Origin: Leptospira_A soteropolitanensis | GTDB taxonomy: Bacteria > Spirochaetota > Leptospiria > Leptospirales > Leptospiraceae | Strand: one strand, 5' to 3' | DNA: 64,000 nucleotides | NCBI RefSeq assembly: GCF_026151335.1 | Contig: NZ_JAMQPP010000002.1 | Part shown: one piece after another, positions 43,305-52,661 of the stretch | Layout: every line of letters begins with the position of its first letter | Numbering within the stretch: the stretch's first letter is position 1 | Notes under the pieces: generated by a model | Seen by the model: the letters and a program-made list of their open reading frames with translations, nothing else | Told to the model about the DNA's origin: nothing | The model's database searches: none | Program-made: the position numbers and the translations under genes

Positions 43305-45257
43305 TTACACAAGTTCTAAAGGATCCAAATCATATTCAATATAACATTTGGAATCGACTTTAAATTTAGTTTTGGTTTCTCGCAATAGATTCCGTAAAGC
43401 AGTGATGGATTTGGATTTTAAAAGAATGTGAAACCGAAAGTTATTATCAATTTTATAAAATGGACATTGGCTCGGTCCAAGAAGGGTAATGGATGAATCC
43501 ATATTTTCTTTTAAAGTTTCCGCATAAACCACAGATTGTTTATTCGCAATTTCTTCATATTTTGACCTGAAAACAAGTCTCGCCAAACGAGAATAAGGCG
43601 GATAAAACAAATCCCTTCTAAAATTTAGCTCCCATTCGAAAAAAGCAGGATAATTTTGTTCCATAGCCATCTTAAGAACGGGGTGTTCGGGATCATTGGA
43701 TTGGATGAGGACTTCGCCTTTTTTTTCACCTCTACCGGCTCTTCCTGCTACCTGAGAAATAAGGGAATAAGTCCTTTCACTACTGCGAAAGTCCGGAACT
43801 CCCAGACCATGATTAGCATTTAAAATTCCAACAAGTGTAACATTCGCATAATCGAGGCCTTTCGCAATCATTTGGGTTCCAGTAAGGATATCTAAATTTC
43901 CTTCCCCTAACTTTTCGAGTACATCACGGGTAACTTCTTTATTTTTGGAACTATCTTGGTCTAGTCGTTCGATCCGAGCTTTTGGGAAATGTGACAACAA
44001 ATATTCTTCTAATTTTTGAGTTCCTGCGCCAAACAAATCCAGCTCCTCGCCATGAATCTGTTTTAAATTCTGTAAGGTAGATTTGTATCCACAAAGATGA
44101 CAACGAACTGTTTTGTCAGAATGATAACAAAGTGTTGCCGTACATTTAGGACAATGAATGAATTCTTTCGTGACAGTGGAATAAATAAAGGGATTATAAC
44201 CCCGACGATTGAGAAGAATGATAGTTTGTTCTTGCTTTTTTAATCTGTCAGCAACTTTGAACTGTAAATCTCCTGATAATAATTCACTGTCTTCTTTTTT
44301 CGCTGTGATTTCTACCGAAGGAAGGGAAGCAAAAGGATTGGCTCTTTCTTTTAATTCCGAATACCCAATCTGCCCCACTTTTGCCAAATAATAAATTTCG
44401 ACACTCGGTGTAGCAGAACCTAACAATAGCTTGCCGTTTGATTTTAAAATTCTTTGTAAAGCAATTTGGCGCGCATGGTAACGCGGAGAGCTATGTTCTT
44501 TATAAGAACCATCATGTTCTTCATCTAAAATAATTAAAGCTATATCGGACAAAGGGGCAAAAACCGCAGAACGAGTTCCTATACAAATTCGTTTTTTACC
44601 TTCCTTTAAATCCAAATAGTTTTGAAATTTTTCTGAAGTTCTGAGATGAGAATGTAATACGGCAACTTGACCAGGGAAAATTCTTTCAATCCTTGTGATG
44701 GTAGGATAAGTCAGGGAGATTTCAGGGACAAGAAAAATAATAGTCCCTTTGGTTTTGGAAAGAACCTCTGCCATCAGATGCAAATACACCTCGGTCTTTC
44801 CACTCCCCGTAATCCCATATAACAAATGTGTGTTAGATGTTTGATTAGATCTTATTTCATCCAAAGCCTTTTTTTGAGACGGATTTAAAGGATGTAATAG
44901 ATCAAACTGGATATGAACTGGAGTTGATTTTTCCTGTTTCCTTTTTTTTCCTTTCGGAACCATAAGAAACAGAGCTTCTCCGAGAGAAGACAAATAATTT
45001 TCCGCCATCCAATGGGCAAGTTCAAGTTGTTCTTCGGTTAGAACCGGTTCTGAATCCACTGGTTTTAAAATAGATAAAGTTTCATAATTTGGTTCATTGG
45101 AATGGACCTCGATCACCACACCTTCCCACTCCTTTCCGTTGAGAGGAACAAGGACACGAACCCCTCTAACTAAACTACGGATCTCGTGGGGAATTTCATA
45201 GGTTAACGTTCTACTTTCCCAAGATAAATTGAGGGCGACTTCCGCAAATTGGATCAT
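43305..45257 (-). CDS. priA: Primosomal replication restart helicase PriA, one zinc site missing
   Basis: 3'-5' helicase that reloads the replisome at stalled forks. The 650 residues have the DNA-binding domain (EVALNLSWESRTLTYEIP), Walker A GITGSGKT, DEEH and the helicase motif VTLVGILNANHGLGVPDFRSSERT. LNRRGYNPF leads to the Cys region: CPKC and CHLC (second and third pairs) remain, while the first pair (position IYSTVT) and last pair (LKQIHGE) are absent. E. coli PriA is 732 residues; this one is shorter but otherwise complete. Confidence 0.95.
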   Translation of the reverse strand: MIQFAEVALNLSWESRTLTYEIPHEIRSLVRGVRVLVPLNGKEWEGVVIEVHSNEPNYETLSILKPVDSEPVLTEEQLELAHWMAENYLSSLGEALFLMVPKGKKRKQEKSTPVHIQFDLLHPLNPSQKKALDEIRSNQTSNTHLLYGITGSGKTEVYLHLMAEVLSKTKGTIIFLVPEISLTYPTITRIERIFPGQVAVLHSHLRTSEKFQNYLDLKEGKKRICIGTRSAVFAPLSDIALIILDEEHDGSYKEHSSPRYHARQIALQRILKSNGKLLLGSATPSVEIYYLAKVGQIGYSELKERANPFASLPSVEITAKKEDSELLSGDLQFKVADRLKKQEQTIILLNRRGYNPFIYSTVTKEFIHCPKCTATLCYHSDKTVRCHLCGYKSTLQNLKQIHGEELDLFGAGTQKLEEYLLSHFPKARIERLDQDSSKNKEVTRDVLEKLGEGNLDILTGTQMIAKGLDYANVTLVGILNANHGLGVPDFRSSERTYSLISQVAGRAGRGEKKGEVLIQSNDPEHPVLKMAMEQNYPAFFEWELNFRRDLFYPPYSRLARLVFRSKYEEIANKQSVVYAETLKENMDSSITLLGPSQCPFYKIDNNFRFHILLKSKSITALRNLLRETKTKFKVDSKCYIEYDLDPLELV

Positions 45258-45258
45258 A

Positions 45259-46077
45259 CTAGAGATATGGTTTCACAAGAGATAAGTGAGAAATAAAACT
45301 TTCTTCTAATTCCTGTTTTTCTTTTCCATATTGAAAAAGATTACTTTCCGAATCCGTTTTTTTAGCCTTTTCACCAAGAAAAACTAAAGCTTCTGGAGAC
45401 CTTGTGGTGACAATGGGGATGGAAAGTCCTGACAGATCCCACGTTGTTTGTTTTCCAAGAAATTCTTTTGCTTTCTCAGCACCAAACAACAATTTAGCGG
45501 AAGAACCTAAAATTACAATGGCTTTAATTCCAAATTCTTCCACTGTTTCCTTTACATGAAATTTACAATTTTCTACTCTAGACTGCCAATCGATTTCCTT
45601 CGAATCGGTATTAGAAAAGTTACAGGCAGGATACTCTTGGTAATAAAACTCTTCAAAAGAGAAACCAAATACTTTTTGAACAAGCTCTCCCCAGCTAAGT
45701 TCAGTTAATTTGTCTTTAAAAATTTGGTTGGGTTTTGTTTTAGTAAAAGGTTTTTCTTTTGGACCTGTTGCACCTGAATAATGCAAAACGAGAACAGGTT
45801 TTCTTCCTTTATGAAGAAACTGGCGGACTCCGCTGAGTTTCCCTTGGCAAAGGGTACATGAAAAATTAACAAGGTCTCTATTGTTTCTTTGGTTTTCTTT
45901 TTGTTGTTTCTTTTGAATTTCTATAGATTCAGGAACTTTTGATTTCCAAGGAAAAACAAAGTCGTTTGGATCTTGTTCCTCTTGAAACCTATAAACAGAA
46001 ATAGAATTGTTTTGGATTAAAAATTTAGTTTCTTTAAGAATGTCAGTAAATCTTTCTAAAATTGATTTTTGATTCAT
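45259..46077 (-). CDS. Uracil-DNA-glycosylase-like (family 4/5 fold) Fe-S protein, active site divergent
   Basis: A 272-residue protein not obvious at first sight, but four cysteines occur as C74-x2-C77 ... C152-x18-C171, close to the [4Fe-4S] spacing of family 4/5 UDGs. VLVLHYSGATGPKEKPF takes the place of the GEAPG...G.PF motif A. IKAIVILGSSAKLLFG matches the late core strand and helix, and IPIVTTRSPEAL stands where HPSxxL motif B is expected. Both catalytic motifs differ, so glycosylase activity is unlikely or altered. The N-terminal 70 residues are unique. Sits between ntrX-like and priA, 1 nt from each. Confidence 0.62.
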   Translation of the reverse strand: MNQKSILERFTDILKETKFLIQNNSISVYRFQEEQDPNDFVFPWKSKVPESIEIQKKQQKENQRNNRDLVNFSCTLCQGKLSGVRQFLHKGRKPVLVLHYSGATGPKEKPFTKTKPNQIFKDKLTELSWGELVQKVFGFSFEEFYYQEYPACNFSNTDSKEIDWQSRVENCKFHVKETVEEFGIKAIVILGSSAKLLFGAEKAKEFLGKQTTWDLSGLSIPIVTTRSPEALVFLGEKAKKTDSESNLFQYGKEKQELEESFISHLSLVKPYL

Positions 46078-46078
46078 A

Positions 46079-47431
46079 CTAACCTTCGTTCAACTGTTCC
46101 ACAGATATATTTAAGGAACGTAATTTTCTATATAAATGAGTTCTTTCAATCCCTAAAGCCTTCGAAGCTCTTGTCACGTTTCCTTCGCAAATTTGTAAGG
46201 TTTTGATGATATATTGGCGTTCGAATTCTTCTTTGGCGTGCTTTAAATCACCCCGGGCAACCATTTCATTGGCCTTTTTAAATCCATGAAGAGCTTCCTT
46301 TACATCTTTAGCACGGATGGTTTCTCCAGGAACCAGAATACTCAATCGTTCTAAAATATTTTTTAATTCTCTCACATTTCCTGGCCAGAAATGGGATGTG
46401 AGAGCATCAAGTCCATCCCTATCAATGGTTTTGGGTGGAAGTTTATTCTCTAAAATGGATTTTTTTAAATAAAACTCTACTAACAAAGGAATGTCTTGGT
46501 TTCGGTCACGCAGTGGAGGTAATTCAAGTGGAATGACACTTAAGGCATAATATAAATCTTCTCGAAACCGTCCTTCTCGAATGGCATCCTCCACATTGGA
46601 ATTTGTTGCTGCAATGATCCGAACGTCTACGCGAACAGAGTTATTTCCTCCGATACGTTCCAACTTCTGTTCAAGGATTACTTTTAATACTTTGGATTGG
46701 ATCGAGAGAGGTAAATCGCAGACTTCATCTAAAAATAAAGTACCATTTTGCGCAGATTCCCATTTTCCAATTTTAATCTCACCTTTTTGGTTTTCACTGA
46801 TTTCTAGTCCAAATAACTCTTGTTCTAAGGTTTCTTCCAAAACAGAGGCGCAATTAAATTCTATATATGGGTCATTTTTCCTCTTAGAATTTTGATGAAT
46901 GGCCCTTGCAGCTAACTCTTTTCCTGTTCCATTTTCACCAGTAATAAAAACACGAGCATTTGTTTGAGCTGCTTGATAAATGGCAAATTTAACTCGTTTG
47001 ATAGATAACGATTCACCTAAAATCTCATCCACTTCCAATTGAAACTCTGGAATTTCATGATCTTTGGTTTTTTCCATAGCAGATTCAATAGTTTGAATGA
47101 CCTTTTCTATGGAGAGGGGTTTCTCGAGGAAATCGACTGCGCCTTTTTTGGTAGCACTGACTGCAAGTTCTATAGTCCCATGACCAGATATCATCACAAT
47201 CGGTAATCCCGGATAAAGTTTTTTGCACTCATCTAGGATTGTAAGTCCATCTTCTTTATCAACCCAAACATCGAGTAAAACAAGTGACGGCCTTTCTTTT
47301 GCTAATGCTTTTAATAAAGACTTACCATTAGCAAAATCTTCAACGATATAATCCTCATCTTCCAAAATAACACGAAGCGATTTCCGAATTTCTTTTTCAT
47401 CATCCAGTATATAAATATTTTTTTGCATCAA
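46079..47431 (-). CDS. NtrX-like response regulator (AAA+ type) lacking GAFTGA
   Basis: A 450-residue regulator with receiver domain (DDEK 10-13, phospho-acceptor Asp54, Lys104), AAA+ domain (Walker A GENGTGK 165-171, Walker B LFLDEV 232-237, RFREDLYYAL, WPGNVRELKN) and a Fis-type helix-turn-helix C-terminus (GNVTRASKALGIERTHLYRKL). After LFG (206-208), where activators have HEKGAFTGA, the sequence is LEISENQKGEIKIG. The sigma-54 contact loop is thus missing. It forms a two-component pair with the kinase overlapping it by 4 nt. It may act as a sigma-70-type regulator or repressor. Confidence 0.9.
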   Translation of the reverse strand: MMQKNIYILDDEKEIRKSLRVILEDEDYIVEDFANGKSLLKALAKERPSLVLLDVWVDKEDGLTILDECKKLYPGLPIVMISGHGTIELAVSATKKGAVDFLEKPLSIEKVIQTIESAMEKTKDHEIPEFQLEVDEILGESLSIKRVKFAIYQAAQTNARVFITGENGTGKELAARAIHQNSKRKNDPYIEFNCASVLEETLEQELFGLEISENQKGEIKIGKWESAQNGTLFLDEVCDLPLSIQSKVLKVILEQKLERIGGNNSVRVDVRIIAATNSNVEDAIREGRFREDLYYALSVIPLELPPLRDRNQDIPLLVEFYLKKSILENKLPPKTIDRDGLDALTSHFWPGNVRELKNILERLSILVPGETIRAKDVKEALHGFKKANEMVARGDLKHAKEEFERQYIIKTLQICEGNVTRASKALGIERTHLYRKLRSLNISVEQLNEG

Positions 47432-49254
47432 TGACTATCCAATGGGAGCTCAATTCGAAACTTACAACCACCCAACTTAGAATCTTCTACAACGATATGT
47501 CCATGATGATCTATAATAGTTTTTTGAACAATCGCAAGTCCGATTCCTGATCCATGATTTTCTTTTGTGGAAAAATACGGTTCAAAAACTTTTTCTTTCC
47601 ATTCCTGCTTCAGACCAGGCCCAGAATCATCAATTTCAATTACTATGGATTTTCTAAGCGCTTTCTTTTGTAATTTTGACATGATTCGAATTTTTTTACG
47701 TTTGAGACTAAGAATATCCATTTCCTCTTTGGGATTTTCGGCTGACTGGATCGCCTCAACTGCGTTTTTAATCAGATTATTGACCACACCAAGAAACAAA
47801 CGTTTATCAAGAAATACCTCTGGTATATTATCAGCTAACTTTAATTCAAACTCAATATCAGTAGTATCTCGGAAAAGAGCCACAGCTTCTTCTAAAATAG
47901 GATTTAATTTTTGATTGATAAGTACAGGAACAGGCATACGAGCAAATTCACTAAACTCTTTGACCAAATGTTCTAAAACTCTTACTTGACCAATGATAGT
48001 TTCTGTTGCATCAAAAATGACCGATTCTAAATTTTCGGATTTTGGATTCTGAAACTTTCTTTGGATCCTCTGCGCAGAAAGTTGAATGGGAGTCAGAGGA
48101 TTTTTGATTTCATGAGCCATCCGCTGCGCAACTTCCTTCCAAGCAGCGATCCTTTGGGTATGCATCAGTTCTTCCGATTTTGCGTTCAAATCACTCACCA
48201 TCTGATTAAAACTATCAATCAAAATTCCCATCTCGCCCTCTTCCGTTTTTTCCAAACGAATATCTGATTCACCCAAAGAGACTTTTTTTGTCGCATTCGC
48301 CAAATTAATAATAGGTTTCGATATCCGTCTTGCAAACAAAAACGAGAACAATATCGCAATTAGAAACATTGCTGCAGAAAAAGTAGCAATCGTAATGCGA
48401 ACACTAAAAGGGATTTTTTCTTTCCAAAGGCTTACTTTTTCATAGGTGGAGGTTGCATTTACAATGTTTTGAACATCTGCCTCCATCCCCTGGTGGATAC
48501 GTTGCCCAACGTAAACCTCTACTCCATCTTTTAAATTAAATTTAGAAAGTATATAAGACCTATCTTGTAGATAGAGACGACTCACAAAAATATCTTTATA
48601 TTTTGAATTTAAAAACTCCAGTTTCTCGATACTACGAAACAGTCCCCTTGACTCAAAACGTAGTTTCTTTGAATCCACATATCCAAAGTAGTATTCATTC
48701 TTTTCGAGGAGTCCGTTTTCTAATGCCTTTTGAAAAACAGTATACCCATCGTTTTTTTCTCCATCACCTAACCGTGAATGCAAAATATTTATTTTTTCTA
48801 AGAACTCCGATTCGATTTCCTTTTCTTCATATTGCACAATTAAATTAGCTGAACGAAGGGCATTGGATATATCGACTCGGTAAAAACCTTCGATGAGTCG
48901 TCCCGTAAGATTTGAAGACAAAATAAAAATGGGTAATGATGGCACCAAAGCAACAAAGAGAAAGGCTAAAGTTAGGCGATATCGAATGGAACTTCGAATT
49001 TTCCCAGTTTCCCTATTCCGACGATTCCTATATACATAACTAAGTATTAAGGATAGTATAAAAAAAGGGATTAGTATAAATAAGTAGGTATCTAATTTTG
49101 AGAAAAAAGAAATATCCTCTTCTTGTCTAAAGAAAACTAACTCAGAAAATCCGACAGAGATTCCAATGGTCAGAAAAAAAATAAAAATATCTCGTAAGTA
49201 ATACCTGTTTTCATCAGACAACCGAGGGAGAAACTTAAAAAATCTAATTGGCAT
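47428..49254 (-). CDS. NtrY-like membrane sensor histidine kinase
   Basis: About 608 residues. Two N-terminal hydrophobic segments (~20-70) and a third near residue 90-115 precede an extracytoplasmic sensor region. A further helix (FSAAMFLIAILFSFLFARRI) leads to HAMP. The H-box VAQRMAHEIKNPLTPIQL has His381; N-box VVNNLIKNAVEAI, G1 DDSGPGL and G2 GSGIGLAI complete the kinase. NtrY-type architecture; nitrogen sensing itself is not shown. TTG starts at 49275 and 49263 are alternatives to ATG 49254. Confidence 0.9.
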   Translation of the reverse strand: MPIRFFKFLPRLSDENRYYLRDIFIFFLTIGISVGFSELVFFRQEEDISFFSKLDTYLFILIPFFILSLILSYVYRNRRNRETGKIRSSIRYRLTLAFLFVALVPSLPIFILSSNLTGRLIEGFYRVDISNALRSANLIVQYEEKEIESEFLEKINILHSRLGDGEKNDGYTVFQKALENGLLEKNEYYFGYVDSKKLRFESRGLFRSIEKLEFLNSKYKDIFVSRLYLQDRSYILSKFNLKDGVEVYVGQRIHQGMEADVQNIVNATSTYEKVSLWKEKIPFSVRITIATFSAAMFLIAILFSFLFARRISKPIINLANATKKVSLGESDIRLEKTEEGEMGILIDSFNQMVSDLNAKSEELMHTQRIAAWKEVAQRMAHEIKNPLTPIQLSAQRIQRKFQNPKSENLESVIFDATETIIGQVRVLEHLVKEFSEFARMPVPVLINQKLNPILEEAVALFRDTTDIEFELKLADNIPEVFLDKRLFLGVVNNLIKNAVEAIQSAENPKEEMDILSLKRKKIRIMSKLQKKALRKSIVIEIDDSGPGLKQEWKEKVFEPYFSTKENHGSGIGLAIVQKTIIDHHGHIVVEDSKLGGCKFRIELPLDSH

Positions 49255-49519
49255 TGGTGTCAAAGTTTCTATCAACCAAAGCTTCTAAAGCAAGAAGAGC
49301 CTCCTCTTCTCCTTTCCCATCAGCTTTTACAGAAAAAATAGAGCCAGGCCCCAACGCCAACATCATAAGTCCCATAATCGACTTTCCATTGACTTCTATA
49401 TCATCTTTGACTACAAAAATTTCGCAAGGAAAACTTGCTGCCATCTTTACAAACAAGGAAGCGGGCCTTGCATGAAGCCCACTACTATCTTCTCTAATCT
49501 TTAATTGGATTTGTTTCAA
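49244..49519 (-). CDS. ptsH: Phosphocarrier protein HPr
   Basis: A 91-residue HPr with GLHARPAS (His16, site for PEP-dependent phosphorylation) and Ser47 in NGKSIMGLMML, the site used by HPr kinase. No enzyme I gene is here, so phosphate may come only from HprK or from an unlinked EI. TTG start; overlaps hprK by 26 nt. Placed near rpoN, as NPr is in proteobacteria, so a regulatory role is likelier than sugar uptake. Confidence 0.94.
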   Translation of the reverse strand: MKQIQLKIREDSSGLHARPASLFVKMAASFPCEIFVVKDDIEVNGKSIMGLMMLALGPGSIFSVKADGKGEEEALLALEALVDRNFDTNAN

Positions 49520-50462
49520 TGGTGCTCTGCTGGATATAGGTATTTAGTTTATTCGAAAATTCTTTTGCACTATTTTTTCCCATTTTGCGCAATCGTTGGT
49601 TCATAGCTGCAGTTTCCACAATGATAGGAATGTTCCTTCCTGGTTTTACGGGGATTTCAATATAAGGAACCGAAACACCAAGAATTTCTTCCATACTTTG
49701 TTCGATTCCCGTTCTTTCATATTCGCCCGCAGTTTGTTCTTCCCATTCTTTTAAATTGATAATGAGTTCAATGAGTTTATGATCTCTTACAGAACCAACA
49801 CCAAACAAATCTTTTATGTTCAATATTCCAAGACCTCTAATTTCCATATGATGCCGCAGTAAATCAGAGCAGGACCCAATCAGATAACTTTCGCTTAACC
49901 GGCGAATCTCAACCATATCATCGGCAACAAGTCTATGACCGCGTTCGATGAGTTCCAGAGCGGTTTCACTTTTCCCTACACCGGACCTGCCAGTGAGTAA
50001 AGTTCCAATTCCAAACACCTCAATCAGAACTCCATGACGCATCGTACGTGGCGCCAATGCACGGTCCAAAATTTGTGAGATCAGTGTAATGAATCTATGT
50101 GTGGCGATTTCCGTTTTAAAAAGGGGAATTCCTTTTGCTTTTGCTCTTTCAACGAAAGGAATCTGCGGTTCATTTCCGTGTGTGTAAATGATACAATTTA
50201 AATGAAACTCAAAAAACTTATCAGTGATTTCTTGTAGTTTGTCTTCCGAAAGCGAATTTAAATATGCCCATTCACCTTTGCCTAAAATCTGAATTCGATC
50301 ATTAGCAAAAAAATCAAAAAATCCAGTAAGTGATAAACCGGGCCGATTGATTTCTGCATTGTTAATACGGTTCGTAAGGCCGGCTTCGCCAGTAATCAAA
50401 ACCAGCTGGAGATCTTCATGATCTTTTAAAATTGTGTCAACAGTGATCCCAGGAACTGGCAT
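49494..50462 (-). CDS. hprK: HPr kinase/phosphorylase
   Basis: A bifunctional enzyme that phosphorylates and dephosphorylates HPr on serine. The 322 residues have the N-terminal HprK domain (ITGEAGLTNRINNAEINRPGL), Walker A GRSGVGKS (158-165), the capping segment RGHRLVADDMVEI and the signature MEIRGLGILNIKDLFGVGS. C-terminal IPVKPGRNIPIIVETAAMNQRLR is typical. It lies directly before ptsH (its target) and 3 nt after rpoN. Confidence 0.97.
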   Translation of the reverse strand: MPVPGITVDTILKDHEDLQLVLITGEAGLTNRINNAEINRPGLSLTGFFDFFANDRIQILGKGEWAYLNSLSEDKLQEITDKFFEFHLNCIIYTHGNEPQIPFVERAKAKGIPLFKTEIATHRFITLISQILDRALAPRTMRHGVLIEVFGIGTLLTGRSGVGKSETALELIERGHRLVADDMVEIRRLSESYLIGSCSDLLRHHMEIRGLGILNIKDLFGVGSVRDHKLIELIINLKEWEEQTAGEYERTGIEQSMEEILGVSVPYIEIPVKPGRNIPIIVETAAMNQRLRKMGKNSAKEFSNKLNTYIQQSTIETNPIKD

Positions 50463-50465
50463 AGG

Positions 50466-51887
50466 TTACCCCTTTAGAGAACTAATCCGCTTTCTTTCAT
50501 TCGAAGGCAGGATTCTTAAGACCTTTCTATACTTTGCGACCGTACGACGGGCAATTTCAATTCCTTTTTTTTCCATAAGTTCAACGATGTCTTGGTCGGA
50601 CAAAGGATTGTTTTCATCTTCATCTTTGACCAAATTACGAATGATTTCATGGATTTTTTTGGAACTTTCCTTCCCGCCTTCGGCCGACTTAACTCCAGAT
50701 GAGAAAAACCATTTGAGTTCAAATATTCCCCAATTGGTTTGAATATACTTATTCGTTGTTATGCGAGAAATAGTAGACTCATGTAAATTTAACTTTTCAG
50801 CAACTTCTTTTAAAGTGAGTGGTTTAATAAATCCGATTCCGCCTCGGAAAAAATCCACTTGGAAATCAATAATACAGCTTACTACTCTTTGTAAGGTCTG
50901 TCTTCTCTGTTGGATAGAACGAATGAGCCACTGTGCAGAGCTAAACTTTGTTTGGAAATATTCCTTTTCTTTGGGAGGCAGTTTATGGTTTAAAAGCTCT
51001 CTATATTCTTCTTGGATCGATAGTTTAGGCAACCACTCATCGTTGATAAATATATTAAACTCATTTCCCACTTCTTTCACAACAACATCTGCCACTACGT
51101 AATCGATTTTTCTTCCTTGGTAGGTTGTTGCAGGATAAGGCTCCAATTTTTTAATGAGCCTTGCTAAAGAGAGTATCTCTTCCTCTGTAATCTTAAGATT
51201 TTTCGCAATTTTTTTATAATCGACCTTTTCTAGATCCGACAGAAATTCCCCAATCAATTGGTGTAGAAGTATACTATCGGGAAAAAGAATTTTACCTTGG
51301 ATCAGTAAGGTTTCTTGCATATCGCGAGCACCAATCCCAATGGGATCAAGTTCGTTAATTACCTGCAATACTCGCCTAACTTTTGTCTCTGGGTAACCCA
51401 TTTCCTTAGAAACCAAACCTAGGTCATCCGTAATAAATCCTTTATCATCGATCATACTGATAAGGACTTCTCCAATTTCGAACTCCAACTTGGTCAGTTT
51501 GATCATTCTTAATTGGCTCAGCAGATGTTCTTCTAGAGTTTCTCCACGGGTAGAAGATTCTATATACTTTTGGTTTCTATCACTTGCTTCTGTATCGTAA
51601 GAGCGGGGACCCTCTAAGGAATAGGTATCTTGCCAATTGACATCTGTGCTTTTTTCATGATTTAATTTTTCTAAACGTTTCACTTCATCGATAGAAAAAA
51701 GTTCTGGCATCTTTGTTTTTTCATCTACACCCACTTCATCTAAAAGAGGGTTTTCCAATAATTCATTTTGTATTTTATCGGAAAGTTCTAAAGTGGATAA
51801 TGACAAAAGTTCAATGGACTGACGTAAGTCCTGGGTCATCACTAATTTCTGCGTTTGGCGTTGTGAAAGTGAGGCCCCGAGTTTCAT
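50466..51887 (-). CDS. rpoN: RNA polymerase sigma-54 factor
   Basis: Alternative sigma factor for -24/-12 promoters. The 473 residues show the Gln/Leu-rich activator-interacting region I (SQRQTQKLVMTQDLRQSIELLSL), the core-binding domain, the HTH (LKEVAEKLNLHESTISRITTNKYI) and the RpoN box ARRTVAKYRKVLRI near the C-terminus. Start directly follows the lptB stop with no gap. Confidence 0.97.
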   Translation of the reverse strand: MKLGASLSQRQTQKLVMTQDLRQSIELLSLSTLELSDKIQNELLENPLLDEVGVDEKTKMPELFSIDEVKRLEKLNHEKSTDVNWQDTYSLEGPRSYDTEASDRNQKYIESSTRGETLEEHLLSQLRMIKLTKLEFEIGEVLISMIDDKGFITDDLGLVSKEMGYPETKVRRVLQVINELDPIGIGARDMQETLLIQGKILFPDSILLHQLIGEFLSDLEKVDYKKIAKNLKITEEEILSLARLIKKLEPYPATTYQGRKIDYVVADVVVKEVGNEFNIFINDEWLPKLSIQEEYRELLNHKLPPKEKEYFQTKFSSAQWLIRSIQQRRQTLQRVVSCIIDFQVDFFRGGIGFIKPLTLKEVAEKLNLHESTISRITTNKYIQTNWGIFELKWFFSSGVKSAEGGKESSKKIHEIIRNLVKDEDENNPLSDQDIVELMEKKGIEIARRTVAKYRKVLRILPSNERKRISSLKG

Positions 51888-52661
51888 TTAGAGTTTAAAA
51901 TCCTCACCCAAATAAATTCGTCTTGTTTCTGGATCGTTAATCAAATCATCAGCAGTACCGGAAATAAGAATCCTTCCACTATACATAATGTAGGCTCTAT
52001 CAGTAATTTTTAAAGTTTCTCGCACGTTATGGTCAGTGATTAATATCCCAAGACCACGCTCTTTTAATGATTGAATAACATTTTGTATATCTTTTACAGC
52101 GATAGGATCCACACCTGCGAAAGGTTCATCTAAGAGAATAAAGTCGGGATTGGTAACCAGTGCCCGTGCAATTTCACATCGCCTTCTTTCTCCACCGGAC
52201 AGAGTGTACCCTTTTTGATTGGCCACTCGCATGATCTGTAACTCCATTAGTAGTTCGTCCCTACGGCGAATGATTTCATCCCCAGGGAGATTCATCGTTT
52301 CTAAAATGGCCTCTAGATTTTCTGCAACAGTCAGTTTACGAAAAATACTGGCTTCCTGTGCCAAATAACCCACACCCATTCGCGCTCGGATATGCATGGG
52401 GGCTTTCGTCAGATCTTCATTATCAATAAAGACGTGACCTTCATCAGGAGTCACAAAACCAACACTCATATAAAAACTGGTTGTTTTTCCGGCTCCATTA
52501 GGACCAAGCAGTCCTACAATTTCACCTTTTCTAATATAAAAACTAACACCATCTACTACTTTGCGTTTGTTATAAATTTTTACTAAATTTTCCATCCGAA
52601 ATGTTTTTACATTCGGATCTATTACCTTCTCTACAGATTGCGTCTTACTTTTTTTCGCCAT
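51888..52661 (-). CDS. lptB: LPS export ABC transporter ATPase LptB
   Basis: Drives LPS extraction from the inner membrane with LptFG. The 257 residues contain Walker A GPNGAGKT, signature LSGGERRRCEIARAL and Walker B PDFILLDEPFAGVD, plus the conserved LptB H-loop LITDHNVRETL. The N-terminus is ~20 residues longer than E. coli LptB and Lys-rich. Overlaps lptA by 17 nt. lptFG are not in this window. Confidence 0.96.
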   Translation of the reverse strand: MAKKSKTQSVEKVIDPNVKTFRMENLVKIYNKRKVVDGVSFYIRKGEIVGLLGPNGAGKTTSFYMSVGFVTPDEGHVFIDNEDLTKAPMHIRARMGVGYLAQEASIFRKLTVAENLEAILETMNLPGDEIIRRRDELLMELQIMRVANQKGYTLSGGERRRCEIARALVTNPDFILLDEPFAGVDPIAVKDIQNVIQSLKERGLGILITDHNVRETLKITDRAYIMYSGRILISGTADDLINDPETRRIYLGEDFKL

